Shown: positions 9,038 to 18,126 of the stretch, piece by piece | Layout of the letters: each line of letters begins with the position of its first letter | Position numbering within the stretch: position 1 is the stretch's first letter | Source of the DNA: an uncultured bacterium | GTDB lineage: Bacteria > Cyanobacteriota > Vampirovibrionia > Gastranaerophilales > Gastranaerophilaceae | Direction: 5' to 3' | NCBI GenBank assembly: GCA_949292175.1 | Contig: CASEYJ010000017.1 | Location: 286,522-350,521 of the forward strand | DNA length: 64,000 nt | Notes under the pieces: model-generated | What the model was told of the DNA's origin: nothing | The model's input: only the letters and a program-made list of their open reading frames with translations | Database searches by the model: none | Translations under genes and position numbers: made by a program

Positions 9038-9055
9038 ATAAATTATTGACAAATT
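9029..9055. promoter_or_regulatory. Perfect 12-bp-arm palindrome, probable operator
   Basis: AATTTGTCAATA (9029-9040) and TATTGACAAATT (9044-9055) are exact inverted repeats around AAT. Each arm contains TTGACA on its own strand, so the site carries two opposed -35-like boxes. It ends 33 bases before the double-HTH regulator gene, which is the natural candidate to bind it. Confidence 0.75.
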
Positions 9056-9088
9056 AGTAAATATAAATTAAACAAAAGGGCGTAAGAC

Positions 9089-9550
9089 ATGATATTCAGA
9101 GAACTTCAAGCAAATTTACAAAACTTAATACCTGATAGAAAAATCTCACAAACAGATATAGCAAATGTCCTAAACATGACAAGAGCAAACATCAGTTTAC
9201 GAGTAAAAAACAAGAGTGAAGTTACTGTATCAGAATTACAAAAACTTGAAAGACATTTTGGGGTGTCGTTATACAAAAGCCCTTTACCAATTACCCTTAC
9301 ACCGAAATATAACCTAGGGATTCAGTATGACATGGATAATTGGGGAAAGAGATTGCTAAAACTGCAAGTTGCAGCAAATATACTTGATGACAAGGTTTTT
9401 GCAAGAATGCTCGGAATAAGTGTCAAAAGACTTGACGATCTTGTAAGAAAGAATAAATATCCGACAGGTCAAGAAATCTTGGCAATAAAAACCAACTTTT
9501 CAGATACAAATATCGATTGGCTTCTGTTTGGAGAACAAGAGTCGTTTTAA
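9089..9550 (+). CDS. XRE-type regulator with two helix-turn-helix regions
   Basis: 153 residues. The N-terminal part (about 1-58) is a Cro/CI-type HTH: KISQTDIANVLNMTRANISLRVK with the typical second recognition helix, followed by ELQKLERHFGVSL. The C-terminal part (about 95-150: DKVFARMLGISVKRLDDLVRKN, then TNIDWLLFGE) resembles a second HTH of the phage-repressor type, whose C-terminal DxxWLLxG motif is common in such proteins. AAGGG precedes the ATG. The strong palindrome at 9029-9055 suggests autoregulation. The stop overlaps the convergent gshA gene by four bases. No phage genes are nearby, so a domesticated or mobile origin cannot be shown. Confidence 0.8.
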   Translation: MIFRELQANLQNLIPDRKISQTDIANVLNMTRANISLRVKNKSEVTVSELQKLERHFGVSLYKSPLPITLTPKYNLGIQYDMDNWGKRLLKLQVAANILDDKVFARMLGISVKRLDDLVRKNKYPTGQEILAIKTNFSDTNIDWLLFGEQESF

Positions 9551-10869
9551 GACACGAATTTAATGAGCTTATTAATATCCTTGTGCCACATTCCATACCA
9601 ATTTTTAATAATTATATCAGCTGGAGTAAGGTTATTAAGAGTGTATTCCTTAATAAAGTCTAAATAAATTTCATCACCGCAATTCATTTCTATTAAAGAT
9701 TTTTCAGCAATATACAAAATTTCCTTGGCAAAATCTTTCACAAAATGACCACAGAATCGAGCATTCAAAGCAGATTTTGGGACATTATATCTAAGTTCAG
9801 CAAAATCATTAAATTTAGTTCTATTAAACAACTCTTCAACTTCAGACATAGCATCCGGATTATGTAAAACCCCTTTATAAATTGCAAGAATAGAATAAGG
9901 GGTCTGACGCCCGCCACAATCATGGTTTCTGATTTCTATAAAGTTACGAAGTCTTACCTCAGGGAAACATAAATTTGCCTGCAACAAATAATCATCCAAA
10001 GTCGCATCAAACCCTTCAAAACCACTCAACATAAACTCTTTAAAGTTAAGCTTCCCATTAATCTTAATAGGACCAGACTCTCTATTGATAAATATAACAG
10101 GAGTTTCCATAACATAATTAATATAGTCATCAAAAGAAAAATCATCCTGAAATTTATTACAAAATCCGCATCTATCGTTATCAGTATTCAGCCAGCTCAA
10201 AGCTCTGAATGATTTATATCCGGTATCAACCCCGCCCCTAATAGGTGAATTTGCAAACATTGCAGTAACAAATGGGGACAACATATTTGCTATCTTCAAT
10301 TTTCTCATAGCATCTTCTTCAGAAACAAAGTCAAAAGTACCTTGAACTCCGGCAGTTTCTCTCATCATGACATCAGACAAAATTCCCCATAAGTATCTTG
10401 CCATAATCTCATACCTTTTTTTAGGAATAAGCTTTATGTTCTTATAAGTAGACAAGGGCGAAACCCCGTAATTAAGGAGTTTTATCCCCATTTTACTTAA
10501 AATAGGCTGCATAACCTTGTTTAAATTTTGAACTTTAGCCTCCAAATCTCTTATTGTTTTTTGTGGTTCAACACTTAATTCAATTTGCGATCCCGGTTCT
10601 AAAGTAATTGTGTCATGTCCCTGCTTCAAACCAATAATATTATAATCATCAGTTATATAATCCCAGTTCTCATATTTAGCAAAAGCTCTAAGAAAATTAC
10701 AAACCCCAAACTCAGAATAATAATCGGCAGCTTTCCCAGAGTCAGCAAAAATAGGTAATCTTTCAAGCTCCAAACCTATTTTAAAATCTGATTTACTCTT
10801 GCAACCTCGAGTATAAATCTCACGAACATATTGAAATCCAAGTCTTTGTTGTGTCTGCATATTATTCAA
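9547..10869 (-). CDS. gshA: Glutamate-cysteine ligase, GCS2 family
   Basis: 440 residues, the usual size of the plant/proteobacterial-type GCS2 family that joins glutamate and cysteine with ATP, the first step to glutathione. Motifs are FKIGLELERLPI, the hallmark TLEPGSQIELS, and ETAGVQGTFDF. The start is a TTG at 10869: GGAGG lies seven bases upstream, whereas the ATG three codons later would be 16 bases away. A gshB partner is not in the window, so the end product (gamma-glutamylcysteine or glutathione) is open. It is convergent and overlapping with the XRE gene. Confidence 0.85.
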   Translation of the reverse strand: MNNMQTQQRLGFQYVREIYTRGCKSKSDFKIGLELERLPIFADSGKAADYYSEFGVCNFLRAFAKYENWDYITDDYNIIGLKQGHDTITLEPGSQIELSVEPQKTIRDLEAKVQNLNKVMQPILSKMGIKLLNYGVSPLSTYKNIKLIPKKRYEIMARYLWGILSDVMMRETAGVQGTFDFVSEEDAMRKLKIANMLSPFVTAMFANSPIRGGVDTGYKSFRALSWLNTDNDRCGFCNKFQDDFSFDDYINYVMETPVIFINRESGPIKINGKLNFKEFMLSGFEGFDATLDDYLLQANLCFPEVRLRNFIEIRNHDCGGRQTPYSILAIYKGVLHNPDAMSEVEELFNRTKFNDFAELRYNVPKSALNARFCGHFVKDFAKEILYIAEKSLIEMNCGDEIYLDFIKEYTLNNLTPADIIIKNWYGMWHKDINKLIKFVS

Positions 10870-10944
10870 AAGAGAACCTCCGTTAATTAATTATAACATT
10901 AACAAAATATCAGAAAATTTTTCTTAAAAACATTAGCCTGCTTG

Positions 10945-10953
10945 TGGTAAAAT
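10945..10953 (+). promoter_or_regulatory. Extended -10 element just before rsmA
   Basis: TGG-TAAAAT (10945-10953) is an extended -10. The predicted transcript start near 10960 leaves only about four leader bases before the rsmA ATG. No good -35 is visible. Confidence 0.4.
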
Positions 10954-10963
10954 TATAGGTAAG

Positions 10964-11806
10964 ATGAACTACTTCGAAAGAGCAAAATATTTTAAAACGA
11001 AAAAAAGACTTGGCCAAAACTTTTTAATCAATGGCGAAGTCATAAGTAACATAATCAAATACGCAAATATCTCTCCAGAGGATACTGTAATTGAAATCGG
11101 TCCCGGAGTTGGATTTGTAACAGAACAATTAGTCAAGCATGCAAAAAAAGTTATCGCAATTGAACTGGATGAAGAAGCGATAGCAGAACTCCAAAAACTG
11201 GATGTAAATAATCTTCAAATAATCCACAAAGACATTTTAAAAACAGATTTCTCTGAATTATCAGAAGGCAAAGTAAAGGTTGTTGCAAACATCCCGTATT
11301 ACATAACGAGTCCAATTATTGCACACTTGCTTGGTGAAATAGATGACTTAAACAACAAAAACAGAAATAAAATCACAGACATACTGTTAATGGTACAGGA
11401 AGAAGTTGCAAGAAGGATGTCTGCAAACGAAAATTCACCTTCAAAACAGTATGGGCTACTTACAATACTGTCTCAATTCTGGGCAGAAGTTGAAATTAAA
11501 GAACTTGTGGGAAGACGTTCATTTTTTCCTGCTCCCAAAGTAAACTCAGCACTAGTAAGTCTAAAGGTTAGAGAAAACCCACTGCTTGAATTAAGCGACT
11601 ATAAACATTTCAGAAAAACAGTAAAAGCAGCCTTCGCACAAAGGAGAAAGAACCTAAAGAACTGTTTACTAAGCGGCGGTTTTGCAAAGGAAGATATAAA
11701 AAAAGTTATGGAAGACTTGAACTTGCCGGAAAACACCCGAGGGGAAAAGCTTTCAATAGAAATGTTTGGTAAACTTTCAGAAGGACTTTTATCATGCCAG
11801 AAATAA
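10964..11806 (+). CDS. rsmA: RsmA/KsgA, 16S rRNA dimethyladenosine transferase
   Basis: 280 residues, full length. RsmA dimethylates two adjacent adenosines in the 3' hairpin of 16S rRNA using SAM. Seen are KKRLGQNFLIN at the N terminus, the SAM-binding VIEIGPGVGFVT, the catalytic VANIPYYITSPI (NxPY), and the C-terminal FFPAPKVNSALVSL and AFAQRRKNLKN blocks. It overlaps ispE by 13 bases; rsmA-ispE is a common bacterial pairing. Confidence 0.97.
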   Translation: MNYFERAKYFKTKKRLGQNFLINGEVISNIIKYANISPEDTVIEIGPGVGFVTEQLVKHAKKVIAIELDEEAIAELQKLDVNNLQIIHKDILKTDFSELSEGKVKVVANIPYYITSPIIAHLLGEIDDLNNKNRNKITDILLMVQEEVARRMSANENSPSKQYGLLTILSQFWAEVEIKELVGRRSFFPAPKVNSALVSLKVRENPLLELSDYKHFRKTVKAAFAQRRKNLKNCLLSGGFAKEDIKKVMEDLNLPENTRGEKLSIEMFGKLSEGLLSCQK

Positions 11807-12588
11807 AAATTCAATGCCCAGCAAAAATAAATTTAACTTTAAAAGTAACCGGGAAAAGAGAAGATGGGTTTCATAATATAGAAAGCATAATGCAAACGAT
11901 AAGTCTTTATGACTATCTTACAATTTCAATAGAAAAAGCCCAACTGCAAGAAATTCAATTATCAGGGAATAGCCAAGAAATACCTTACGACAATAGAAAT
12001 CTTATATATAAAGCGGCAGAATTATTTCTAAAAAAATTCCCTGACAAATACAAAATCAAAGTATATATAGAAAAGAATATTCCGGTTGCAGCTGGATTAG
12101 CCGGAGGAAGCACAGATGCTGCGGGCATGCTTTTTGGATTAAACGAATTATTAAATAAACCATACACAAAAAAAGACTTACACTCATTGTGTGCAAGTCT
12201 TGGCTCAGATTTAAACGTTTGTCTTGAGGGCGGACGACAAATGACAAGTGGACGTGGTGAAATTTTGGAACCATTAGAATTTAAAGAGTTCAACCTATCA
12301 CTTATTAAACCTAATAATCTAGGTATAAGTGCAAAAGAGGCATACACAAAATTTTCAGATAAATTAAAGAATGCCGCTTCAGAACGAGAAAATTACATCA
12401 ACGATCTAGAATGGGCTGTAATTGACGATTATGAAGAACTACGGATAATAAAAAAACTTTACCCAAATTCAATAATGTCAGGTTCAGGCTCAACGTATTA
12501 CATTATAGATGACGAATTTAAAAATATTGACGGATACTGGATAAAAAATAATATTAAAGCTATTCCTCACGGAGTAAAATCAATATAA
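11794..12588 (+). CDS. ispE: IspE, 4-diphosphocytidyl-2-C-methyl-D-erythritol kinase
   Basis: 264 residues, slightly short of the usual 280-300. GHMP-family kinase of the non-mevalonate isoprenoid pathway. N-terminal CPAKINLTLKVTGKREDGFHNIES is diagnostic, PVAAGLAGGSTDAAGM is the ATP-binding glycine loop, and MSGSGSTYY is the third GHMP motif. The gene overlaps rsmA and is followed by a strong terminator. Confidence 0.97.
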   Translation: MPEIKIQCPAKINLTLKVTGKREDGFHNIESIMQTISLYDYLTISIEKAQLQEIQLSGNSQEIPYDNRNLIYKAAELFLKKFPDKYKIKVYIEKNIPVAAGLAGGSTDAAGMLFGLNELLNKPYTKKDLHSLCASLGSDLNVCLEGGRQMTSGRGEILEPLEFKEFNLSLIKPNNLGISAKEAYTKFSDKLKNAASERENYINDLEWAVIDDYEELRIIKKLYPNSIMSGSGSTYYIIDDEFKNIDGYWIKNNIKAIPHGVKSI

Positions 12589-12619
12589 AAAAAGCCTTCA
12601 AAAAATTGAAGGCTTTTTA
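12587..12619. terminator. Bidirectional terminator between ispE and the Pro/Glu-rich protein gene
   Basis: AAGCCTTCAA/TTGAAGGCTT stem with an A4 loop, flanked by A-run on the left and T-run on the right, so it can end both convergent transcripts. Confidence 0.9.
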
Positions 12620-12627
12620 GTTATTTC

Positions 12628-14211
12628 CTATTGAGCAGGAGTTGTTATAAGATCAATCCATTTTTGTGCCTCTGCCTGATTTGTAAATGAACCGGATCCA
12701 GGAACCTGTTTACCATCCTCACAGAATACGACAACCCATTTACCGTTTCTTATAACTTTTGCATATTTTCTATCTCCGGTGCCTGTTACGACCTTTGCAT
12801 CATCAAAACCTTTCTTAGCTTTTGCATCAGCATCATCGGCTAGTTTAACAACACCACTTTCCAGTTGTATAGTATTTTTCAACTCACGATGTTTTCTATC
12901 TATTGTTTGAATAGAACAATCACCGCTACTCAATTTACGTTGTAATTCTCGGAACTCCTTGCTTCCTTTTTTCAATGGTTTTCCATTTTCATCTACGTAC
13001 AATTGAGCGTAATGGTAAGGTCCACCTCCAACAATTGTAGAAATAACAGATACTTCCGGAGCAAGTTGTTCAGGTCTCATACAAGGAGGTTCCTCGCAGA
13101 CAGGTTCTTCTTCTGGAATTACCTGAGGTTTATCCTCAACCGGTGGCTTTTCCTCCACAGGAGGTTTCTCTTCAACAGGAGGTTCTTCCTTGGTTGGAAT
13201 AGTTTCAAACACCTTTTGAGCATCACCTCTAGTATCTTTACCATCTTTATCTTTAACTAACGCCGCAGCTGTAAGAAAACCAAGAGGTCCAAGGATTTGA
13301 CCAAGACGATTTGTTGCAGTAGCCTTTGTAAAAGCCCCAGCTTCAGCACCGGCACCTCCGGTAGTTGCGCTAGCACTAGCTCCTGCAACTGCAGTTGCGG
13401 TTGCTCCGCCCCATACTGCAGTAGCCACACCGGCTCCAATTAATAAGCTTCTATATAGCCAAGTTCTGTCCTTTCTATAACCCAAGCCTGCAGCTTTTAC
13501 AGCATCTTTTTCTGCATTTTTACTGATACCTCGTTCTTCGGCATGCTTAGCTCTACCTGCTAAAGTTAGCCTATAACCGCTTGTATCTTTAACCATTTCG
13601 GCTTTATATTTCTCAGGATCAAATACATACTTTCCATCTGCCCCTTTGATTAGTTCGCCTTTTTCATCAGTCATGAAATATTTTTTATAATTTGCTTCCT
13701 TTTCTTCAATTGTAGGCAAATTATCACCATTAATCATAGCTAGAACTTTTTTATTCTTAATTAAAGTTGGATTATACAAATCCTCCTTACCTTCTGCCTT
13801 TAATTGATCTTTAAATTTTTCATAAGCTTCTTTATCAATAAAAGGAATTGTTACCTTTGCTTTGGCTTGATCTCGTTCATTTTTAACTTGATCCTTTGCC
13901 AAATCTTCTGCTTGATCTTCACTGTAAACCTTTACCCCATTGCTATCAGTCTGTTCAAGCAAATAATTAGTCAATTCCGCTCGTCTTTGCCTACGAACTT
14001 TTCTACTGTTTAAAAACTCGCCAATTTCAACAGCTTGTTCTTCTGTAGCAGTTGAAACATCATTCGGCTTCATAAAAACTGGGTCAGTCTTTTTTCCTTC
14101 AGCTTGTTCTGCACCTTTAGTCTTTGCATCTTCAGGCTGAGTATTCACTGACTTTGATTGAGTTGAATCCTGTTTTACAGCAGGATTTAGAGCAATAATC
14201 TTGATTACCAT
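12628..14211 (-). CDS. Hypothetical protein with central membrane segments and EKPPVE repeats
   Basis: 527 residues, no recognised family. Residues 1-240 are highly charged and predicted soluble (many Lys, Glu and Asp). Residues about 250-320 hold two or three hydrophobic Ala/Gly/Thr-rich segments. Residues about 340-370 contain three tandem PPVEEK-type repeats that look like a cell-wall or periplasmic spacer. The C-terminal 140 residues carry repeated 'YAK/NGKW-VVF-EDGK' elements and end with an AxxWIDLI helix. A spacer after the membrane region suggests that the C-terminal domain is exposed outside the membrane, which is inference. It is monocistronic, with a terminator just after it. Confidence 0.7.
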   Translation of the reverse strand: MVIKIIALNPAVKQDSTQSKSVNTQPEDAKTKGAEQAEGKKTDPVFMKPNDVSTATEEQAVEIGEFLNSRKVRRQRRAELTNYLLEQTDSNGVKVYSEDQAEDLAKDQVKNERDQAKAKVTIPFIDKEAYEKFKDQLKAEGKEDLYNPTLIKNKKVLAMINGDNLPTIEEKEANYKKYFMTDEKGELIKGADGKYVFDPEKYKAEMVKDTSGYRLTLAGRAKHAEERGISKNAEKDAVKAAGLGYRKDRTWLYRSLLIGAGVATAVWGGATATAVAGASASATTGGAGAEAGAFTKATATNRLGQILGPLGFLTAAALVKDKDGKDTRGDAQKVFETIPTKEEPPVEEKPPVEEKPPVEDKPQVIPEEEPVCEEPPCMRPEQLAPEVSVISTIVGGGPYHYAQLYVDENGKPLKKGSKEFRELQRKLSSGDCSIQTIDRKHRELKNTIQLESGVVKLADDADAKAKKGFDDAKVVTGTGDRKYAKVIRNGKWVVVFCEDGKQVPGSGSFTNQAEAQKWIDLITTPAQ

Positions 14212-14317
14212 ATTCCCCTGTCCTTTCCCCGTGAAAAATTTTTAATTACCCTATGCCTTTATAAAAAATTTTTACACACAGAAATTGCGCAACAAAAGAA
14301 TATTTCTTTTACAATTC

Positions 14318-15358
14318 TTAACAAATATTTTTCAAAGCCTGTGCCAATTTTATAATTTTTCGTTTAGAAGTTCCAATTCCGCACAGTAACATCGTAGATA
14401 TTTCATTAGTTTTTTCATCTTCAATATTAAACTTATCATATAATTTCTCAGACAATTCAAAACCAGTCATATTGGGAACTTTCACAAGAATTTTTGTAAT
14501 ATCATTTCCGCCAAAAGTACAATTGGCGCAACTTTTTCTCAAATCTTCTATTTGAGATATTAAATTATTAAGCTTGACCTTACCTCTCTTTGAATTTAAG
14601 AAATTTATATTAGCCTCAATTGAAGCAAGTAAAGGATAGGACGGAGATGTAGTATTAATAAGATTTAAAGCCTCATCCAAATTCATATCGCAATTAGAAT
14701 GAACAAGCGCTGTCGGATTAAGGCCTCCGGCAGTTTTGTGTAATGACTGAACTGTAAAATCTGCGATTTTAACCGCACTTTCCGGCAGCTTATCTGAAAA
14801 CGGGTACAATGCACCATGAGCTTCATCCACTATTAAAAATGCATTATACTTGTCACATAATTGCTTTATTTTTCTTACATCAGCAACAAAACCTTCATAA
14901 CTAGGCGATGTTATAATCACAGCCTTTATCTTATCTTTTTTTAGAAAAGCTTCGATATCTGAAACCTTAACCGCACTTGGAACACCCCACTCTTGATCGG
15001 TATCTAAATCATAAAAAACAGGCTGTGCTCCAGCCAATTTTACAGCATTGAGATGACATGGATGAGCATTTCTCCACACAAGAACATTGTCATTAGGCTT
15101 AACACAAGCTAAAACAGCAGCTATGATACCGGAAGTTGACCCATTCGTAAGGAATCTTGTAGATTTTGTTCCATAAATCTGACTCGCACACCTTTCTGCA
15201 TTTAACAAAACCTCTTCAGGATTATGAAACTCAGTCTCTGAAATGTCATATCTATATAAATTTTTCAACTTATGAAAAATGAAAAATTCTTGAGAATGCG
15301 AAGGAGTCGTAAACAAAGCTTTACGACAATTTTTTCTAAGCAGACTAACTAAACTCAC
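14318..15358 (-). CDS. Orn/Lys/Arg decarboxylase-like PLP enzyme, short form
   Basis: 346 residues. The N-terminal and major domain match the fold-I amino acid decarboxylase family: TRFLTNGSTSGIIAAVLACV, RNAHPCHLNAVKLAG, TSPSYEGFVADV, IVDEAHGA, and SLHKTAGGLNPTAL containing the PLP lysine. Family decarboxylases are usually 450 residues or more; here the C-terminal domain is largely missing, although the frame closes normally. A basic amino acid decarboxylase feeding polyamine synthesis is likely, but the shortened form could have another activity. It is ten bases from the PilZ gene upstream, so the two probably share a transcript. Confidence 0.75.
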   Translation of the reverse strand: MSLVSLLRKNCRKALFTTPSHSQEFFIFHKLKNLYRYDISETEFHNPEEVLLNAERCASQIYGTKSTRFLTNGSTSGIIAAVLACVKPNDNVLVWRNAHPCHLNAVKLAGAQPVFYDLDTDQEWGVPSAVKVSDIEAFLKKDKIKAVIITSPSYEGFVADVRKIKQLCDKYNAFLIVDEAHGALYPFSDKLPESAVKIADFTVQSLHKTAGGLNPTALVHSNCDMNLDEALNLINTTSPSYPLLASIEANINFLNSKRGKVKLNNLISQIEDLRKSCANCTFGGNDITKILVKVPNMTGFELSEKLYDKFNIEDEKTNEISTMLLCGIGTSKRKIIKLAQALKNIC

Positions 15359-15368
15359 TTATCTATAC

Positions 15369-15959
15369 CTATTTATTATTAATCTCAATACTTCTCTTTG
15401 TACAATATTGAATAAGAGTCATTTTGTCACGATTTTCAGCAAACTCAAATCTTCCGGAATGAGTATAGTTACCATCGTCACCACGTTCAATTCTTATTGG
15501 AAGATAAGTACAAGTGACACTGAGTTGTTCTGATAATGGTAATGTAATCTTATATCGTCCTTCAATGTCAACATTTTCTGAAGTCTTAAACTTCATACCA
15601 CCGGCAGAGATATCTAACGTAGAAATATTATGAACCTTGTCACCATCGGTCATTTTTAAATCGAACATAAATTTAATACGAGTATATTTTCTTCTCTGTA
15701 AAAACTTATGTCTTGAAGGACTAGCGATTTTTAAAGACTTACCATTTATATCTTTAGCATAAGATTCAAAATAGAGAGTTCCGTGCTTTGTATCAGTATA
15801 AAACTCACAGTAATTATTTTTAAGCACTCCATCAGGTTCATAATCTAATTCAAGCGTAAACCCGGTAGGATCAACTTCAGTAACGACTCCTTTATTGGCA
15901 CATTTAAAATCTGCCGGAACCATAGTAATACGCTGATCTTTTTCGATTAATTCTCTCAT
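15369..15959 (-). CDS. PilZ domain protein (c-di-GMP effector)
   Basis: 196 residues. The N-terminal half (1-85) resembles the YcgR-type N-terminal domain, and the C-terminal half is a PilZ domain with both c-di-GMP binding motifs: RRKYTR (89-94, RxxxR) and DISAGG (116-121, D/NxSxxG). PilZ proteins respond to cyclic di-GMP. No flagellar or pilus genes are present in the window, and the only neighbour in the unit is the decarboxylase-like gene, so the controlled process is unknown. Confidence 0.85.
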   Translation of the reverse strand: MRELIEKDQRITMVPADFKCANKGVVTEVDPTGFTLELDYEPDGVLKNNYCEFYTDTKHGTLYFESYAKDINGKSLKIASPSRHKFLQRRKYTRIKFMFDLKMTDGDKVHNISTLDISAGGMKFKTSENVDIEGRYKITLPLSEQLSVTCTYLPIRIERGDDGNYTHSGRFEFAENRDKMTLIQYCTKRSIEINNK

Positions 15960-16025
15960 AACAAAACCCTCTCAAATCATTATTATGAGTCCATTATACA
16001 TTATTTAAAGAAATTTGGCAATAAT

Positions 16026-16056
16026 AAAAAAAGGCTCCCGCCAAAACCGCAGGAGC
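16026..16056 (-). terminator. Second minus-strand terminator downstream of secY
   Basis: GCTCCCGC (16034-16041) pairs with GCAGGAGC (16049-16056) apart from one internal mismatch; the minus-strand product ends in seven T. There is no annotated gene between this and the secY terminator, so it may end a short transcript (about 16057-16205). Confidence 0.65.
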
Positions 16057-16204
16057 AAATACTGAGCAATCAGAAGAGTTGAGGATTTACATACTTATAC
16101 TACTGCTTTCAACATCGATTATCATTACCGGAAATATTTATTTTTGTGCCCAAAAACATCAACTAAAGTCCTAGGACTAAACATAATAATAATAAGTTTT
16201 CAAT

Positions 16205-16240
16205 AATAAAGAGCCCCCGCTAACGCGAAGGCTCTTTAAT
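16205..16240 (-). terminator. Terminator of the rpsE-secY operon
   Basis: AAAGAGCC (16208-16215) pairs with GGCTCTTT (16230-16237), with an inner GC/GC pair, 25-50 bases after the secY stop. T-rich on both sides, so probably bidirectional. Confidence 0.8.
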
Positions 16241-16261
16241 TTTTATCTAAAATATTAGAAA

Positions 16262-17596
16262 TTATTCTTTCAAGAATGATTCGTAATTTCTAGCAAGCAA
16301 ATGAGTTCTAACCTGATTAATTAAATCAAGAGCAACACCAACCATGATTATAAGTGAAGTAGCCCCAATACCCTGCAAAGTTTTGATATTAGTAATATAA
16401 CTTGCAAAAGATGGAATCAACGCTACAATACCCAAACCAAGCGCCCCGATAAAAGTTGTCTTAGACAAAATCTTATCCAAAGCTTCAGCAGTTGGTTTAC
16501 CCGGTTTAACACCAGGGATAGAAGACCCATATTTCTTCAGATTTGTCGCAATATCCTTAGGCTGCATATTCGGCATGATTGAAGCGTAGAAGAATGTCAA
16601 CGCAAAAATCAATAAGAAATATAATACATAGTAAGTAATGCCATCAGGACTCATAATGTGAGTCAATCTAACAACTAAATCCTGAACAGCAGCACTTTTG
16701 AAGTTTGCTTGTCCCACAAGGCTTAACACCGTTGACGGGAACAATAGTATAGCAACCGCAAAGATAATCGGCATAACACCACCCGGATTAAGTTTAAACG
16801 GAATGTAAGAATTCATACCGCCATAAACCTTATTTCCGACTTGGCGTTTAGGATTGATAATTATAACTTTTCTTACAGCTTCCTGCATAATAACGATTAA
16901 AATCATAGTGAGGAAGAAGATAAGTAATAATACAGCCAAACCAACTTGCATAGCCGAACTATGCGAAACAATCTGAGCTGTTCTTGATGTGTAAACCGGA
17001 ATTCCTGACAAGATACCGATAAAGATGATTAAAGAACCACCATTTCCAATACCTTTTTCAGTAATCAACTCGGAAATCCACATAACAAGAACAGAACCTG
17101 CTGTTAAAACAGCAATTGAGCTTACGTAAAACATTAGATGAGGTACGTTAGCTGTAATTGCACCCGGCAAATGTCTTAAGAACATCATAAAAATTAACGC
17201 TTGCATAACGGCAAGTACAACAGTAAACAAACGAGTATACTGCATTAACTTTTTTCTGCCGGCTTCGCCTTCTTCTTTCTGTAATTTTTCCAAAGAAGGA
17301 ATAACAACAGAAACAAGTTGAACGATGATTGATGCGGTAATGAAAGGTCCGATACCTAAAGCAAAAATAGATACACTACCTAAAGCACCGCCTGAAAACA
17401 AATCCAGAAAACCAATAATATTGTTTCCTTGTGCAATATTTGCAAAAACAGAGTTATTGATACCAAATAAAGGTAACTGAGCTCCGAATCTGAAAGCTGC
17501 AATCATAAGGAACGTAAAAATGATTTTCTGTTTCAAACCTGATGCATTCCACATGGACATCAGATCATCTGTAGAAGGCATTCTCATTTGTGCCAT
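16262..17596 (-). CDS. secY: SecY, preprotein translocase channel subunit
   Basis: 444 residues with ten predicted membrane helices, the standard SecY layout. Recognisable blocks are the N-terminal LKQKIIFTFLMIAAFRFGAQLPLFGI, GALGSVSIFALGIGPFITASIIVQL (plug and helix 2 region), SYIPFKLNPGGVMPIIFA, and the C-terminal LGLGIVALIPSF. It forms the protein-conducting channel with SecE and SecG. It is the last gene of the cluster: no adk, map or infA follows, only a terminator. The start touches the rplO stop. Confidence 0.97.
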   Translation of the reverse strand: MAQMRMPSTDDLMSMWNASGLKQKIIFTFLMIAAFRFGAQLPLFGINNSVFANIAQGNNIIGFLDLFSGGALGSVSIFALGIGPFITASIIVQLVSVVIPSLEKLQKEEGEAGRKKLMQYTRLFTVVLAVMQALIFMMFLRHLPGAITANVPHLMFYVSSIAVLTAGSVLVMWISELITEKGIGNGGSLIIFIGILSGIPVYTSRTAQIVSHSSAMQVGLAVLLLIFFLTMILIVIMQEAVRKVIIINPKRQVGNKVYGGMNSYIPFKLNPGGVMPIIFAVAILLFPSTVLSLVGQANFKSAAVQDLVVRLTHIMSPDGITYYVLYFLLIFALTFFYASIMPNMQPKDIATNLKKYGSSIPGVKPGKPTAEALDKILSKTTFIGALGLGIVALIPSFASYITNIKTLQGIGATSLIIMVGVALDLINQVRTHLLARNYESFLKE

Positions 17597-18048
17597 TATA
17601 CTATCTCAACCTTTCCTCCTGCAGCTTCAATTTTAGCTTTAGCTGACGGAGTAACGTAGCTAGCCTTAACTGTAAGTGCAGATTTAATTTCACCATTACC
17701 AAGAATTCTCAAAGCATCAGCAGATGGATGAGCTTTTCTAGCTTCTTTAAGAGCTTCTAAGCTGATTTCCTTCAACCCGAAAGCTTCAAGTCTTCCAACG
17801 TTGATAGCTTCATAGTTAAGCTTGTTGATAATTTGGAAGCCTTTCAACTTAGGTAATCTTCTGTAAGCTGGCATTTGACCACCTTCAAAACCTCTTTTAG
17901 ATGCGCTACCAGAACGTTGACCTTCACCGTTGTGACCACGGCAAGAAGTTTTACCATGACCTGATGAACGACCTCTGCCTACTCTTTTAGATTTGTGAGT
18001 AGCACCTTCGGCAGGTCTCAAGTCTTCTAATGTAATTTTGTTTGCCAT
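17596..18048 (-). CDS. rplO: 50S ribosomal protein L15
   Basis: 150 residues from the ATG at 18048, which gives the normal L15 start MANKITLEDLRPAEGA; GAGGAAAA lies at the right distance upstream of it. The in-frame ATG five codons earlier would sit on top of the Shine-Dalgarno. The basic glycine-rich KRVGRGRSSGHGKTSCRGHNG region and the GGQMPAYRRLPKLKGF block are diagnostic. Order rpmD-rplO-secY is the conserved spc order. Confidence 0.96.
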   Translation of the reverse strand: MANKITLEDLRPAEGATHKSKRVGRGRSSGHGKTSCRGHNGEGQRSGSASKRGFEGGQMPAYRRLPKLKGFQIINKLNYEAINVGRLEAFGLKEISLEALKEARKAHPSADALRILGNGEIKSALTVKASYVTPSAKAKIEAAGGKVEIV

Positions 18049-18126
18049 TTTATTTTTCCTCATTTCTATTTTAATTAATATTAATATTTTGTTTATTATC
18101 TAACCGGACAATTTAAAATCCGATAA

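Noticed and set aside
8528..9550. Prophage or integrated plasmid remnant
   Set aside because: Repressor-like genes are present, but there is no integrase, structural, replication or att-like repeat nearby.
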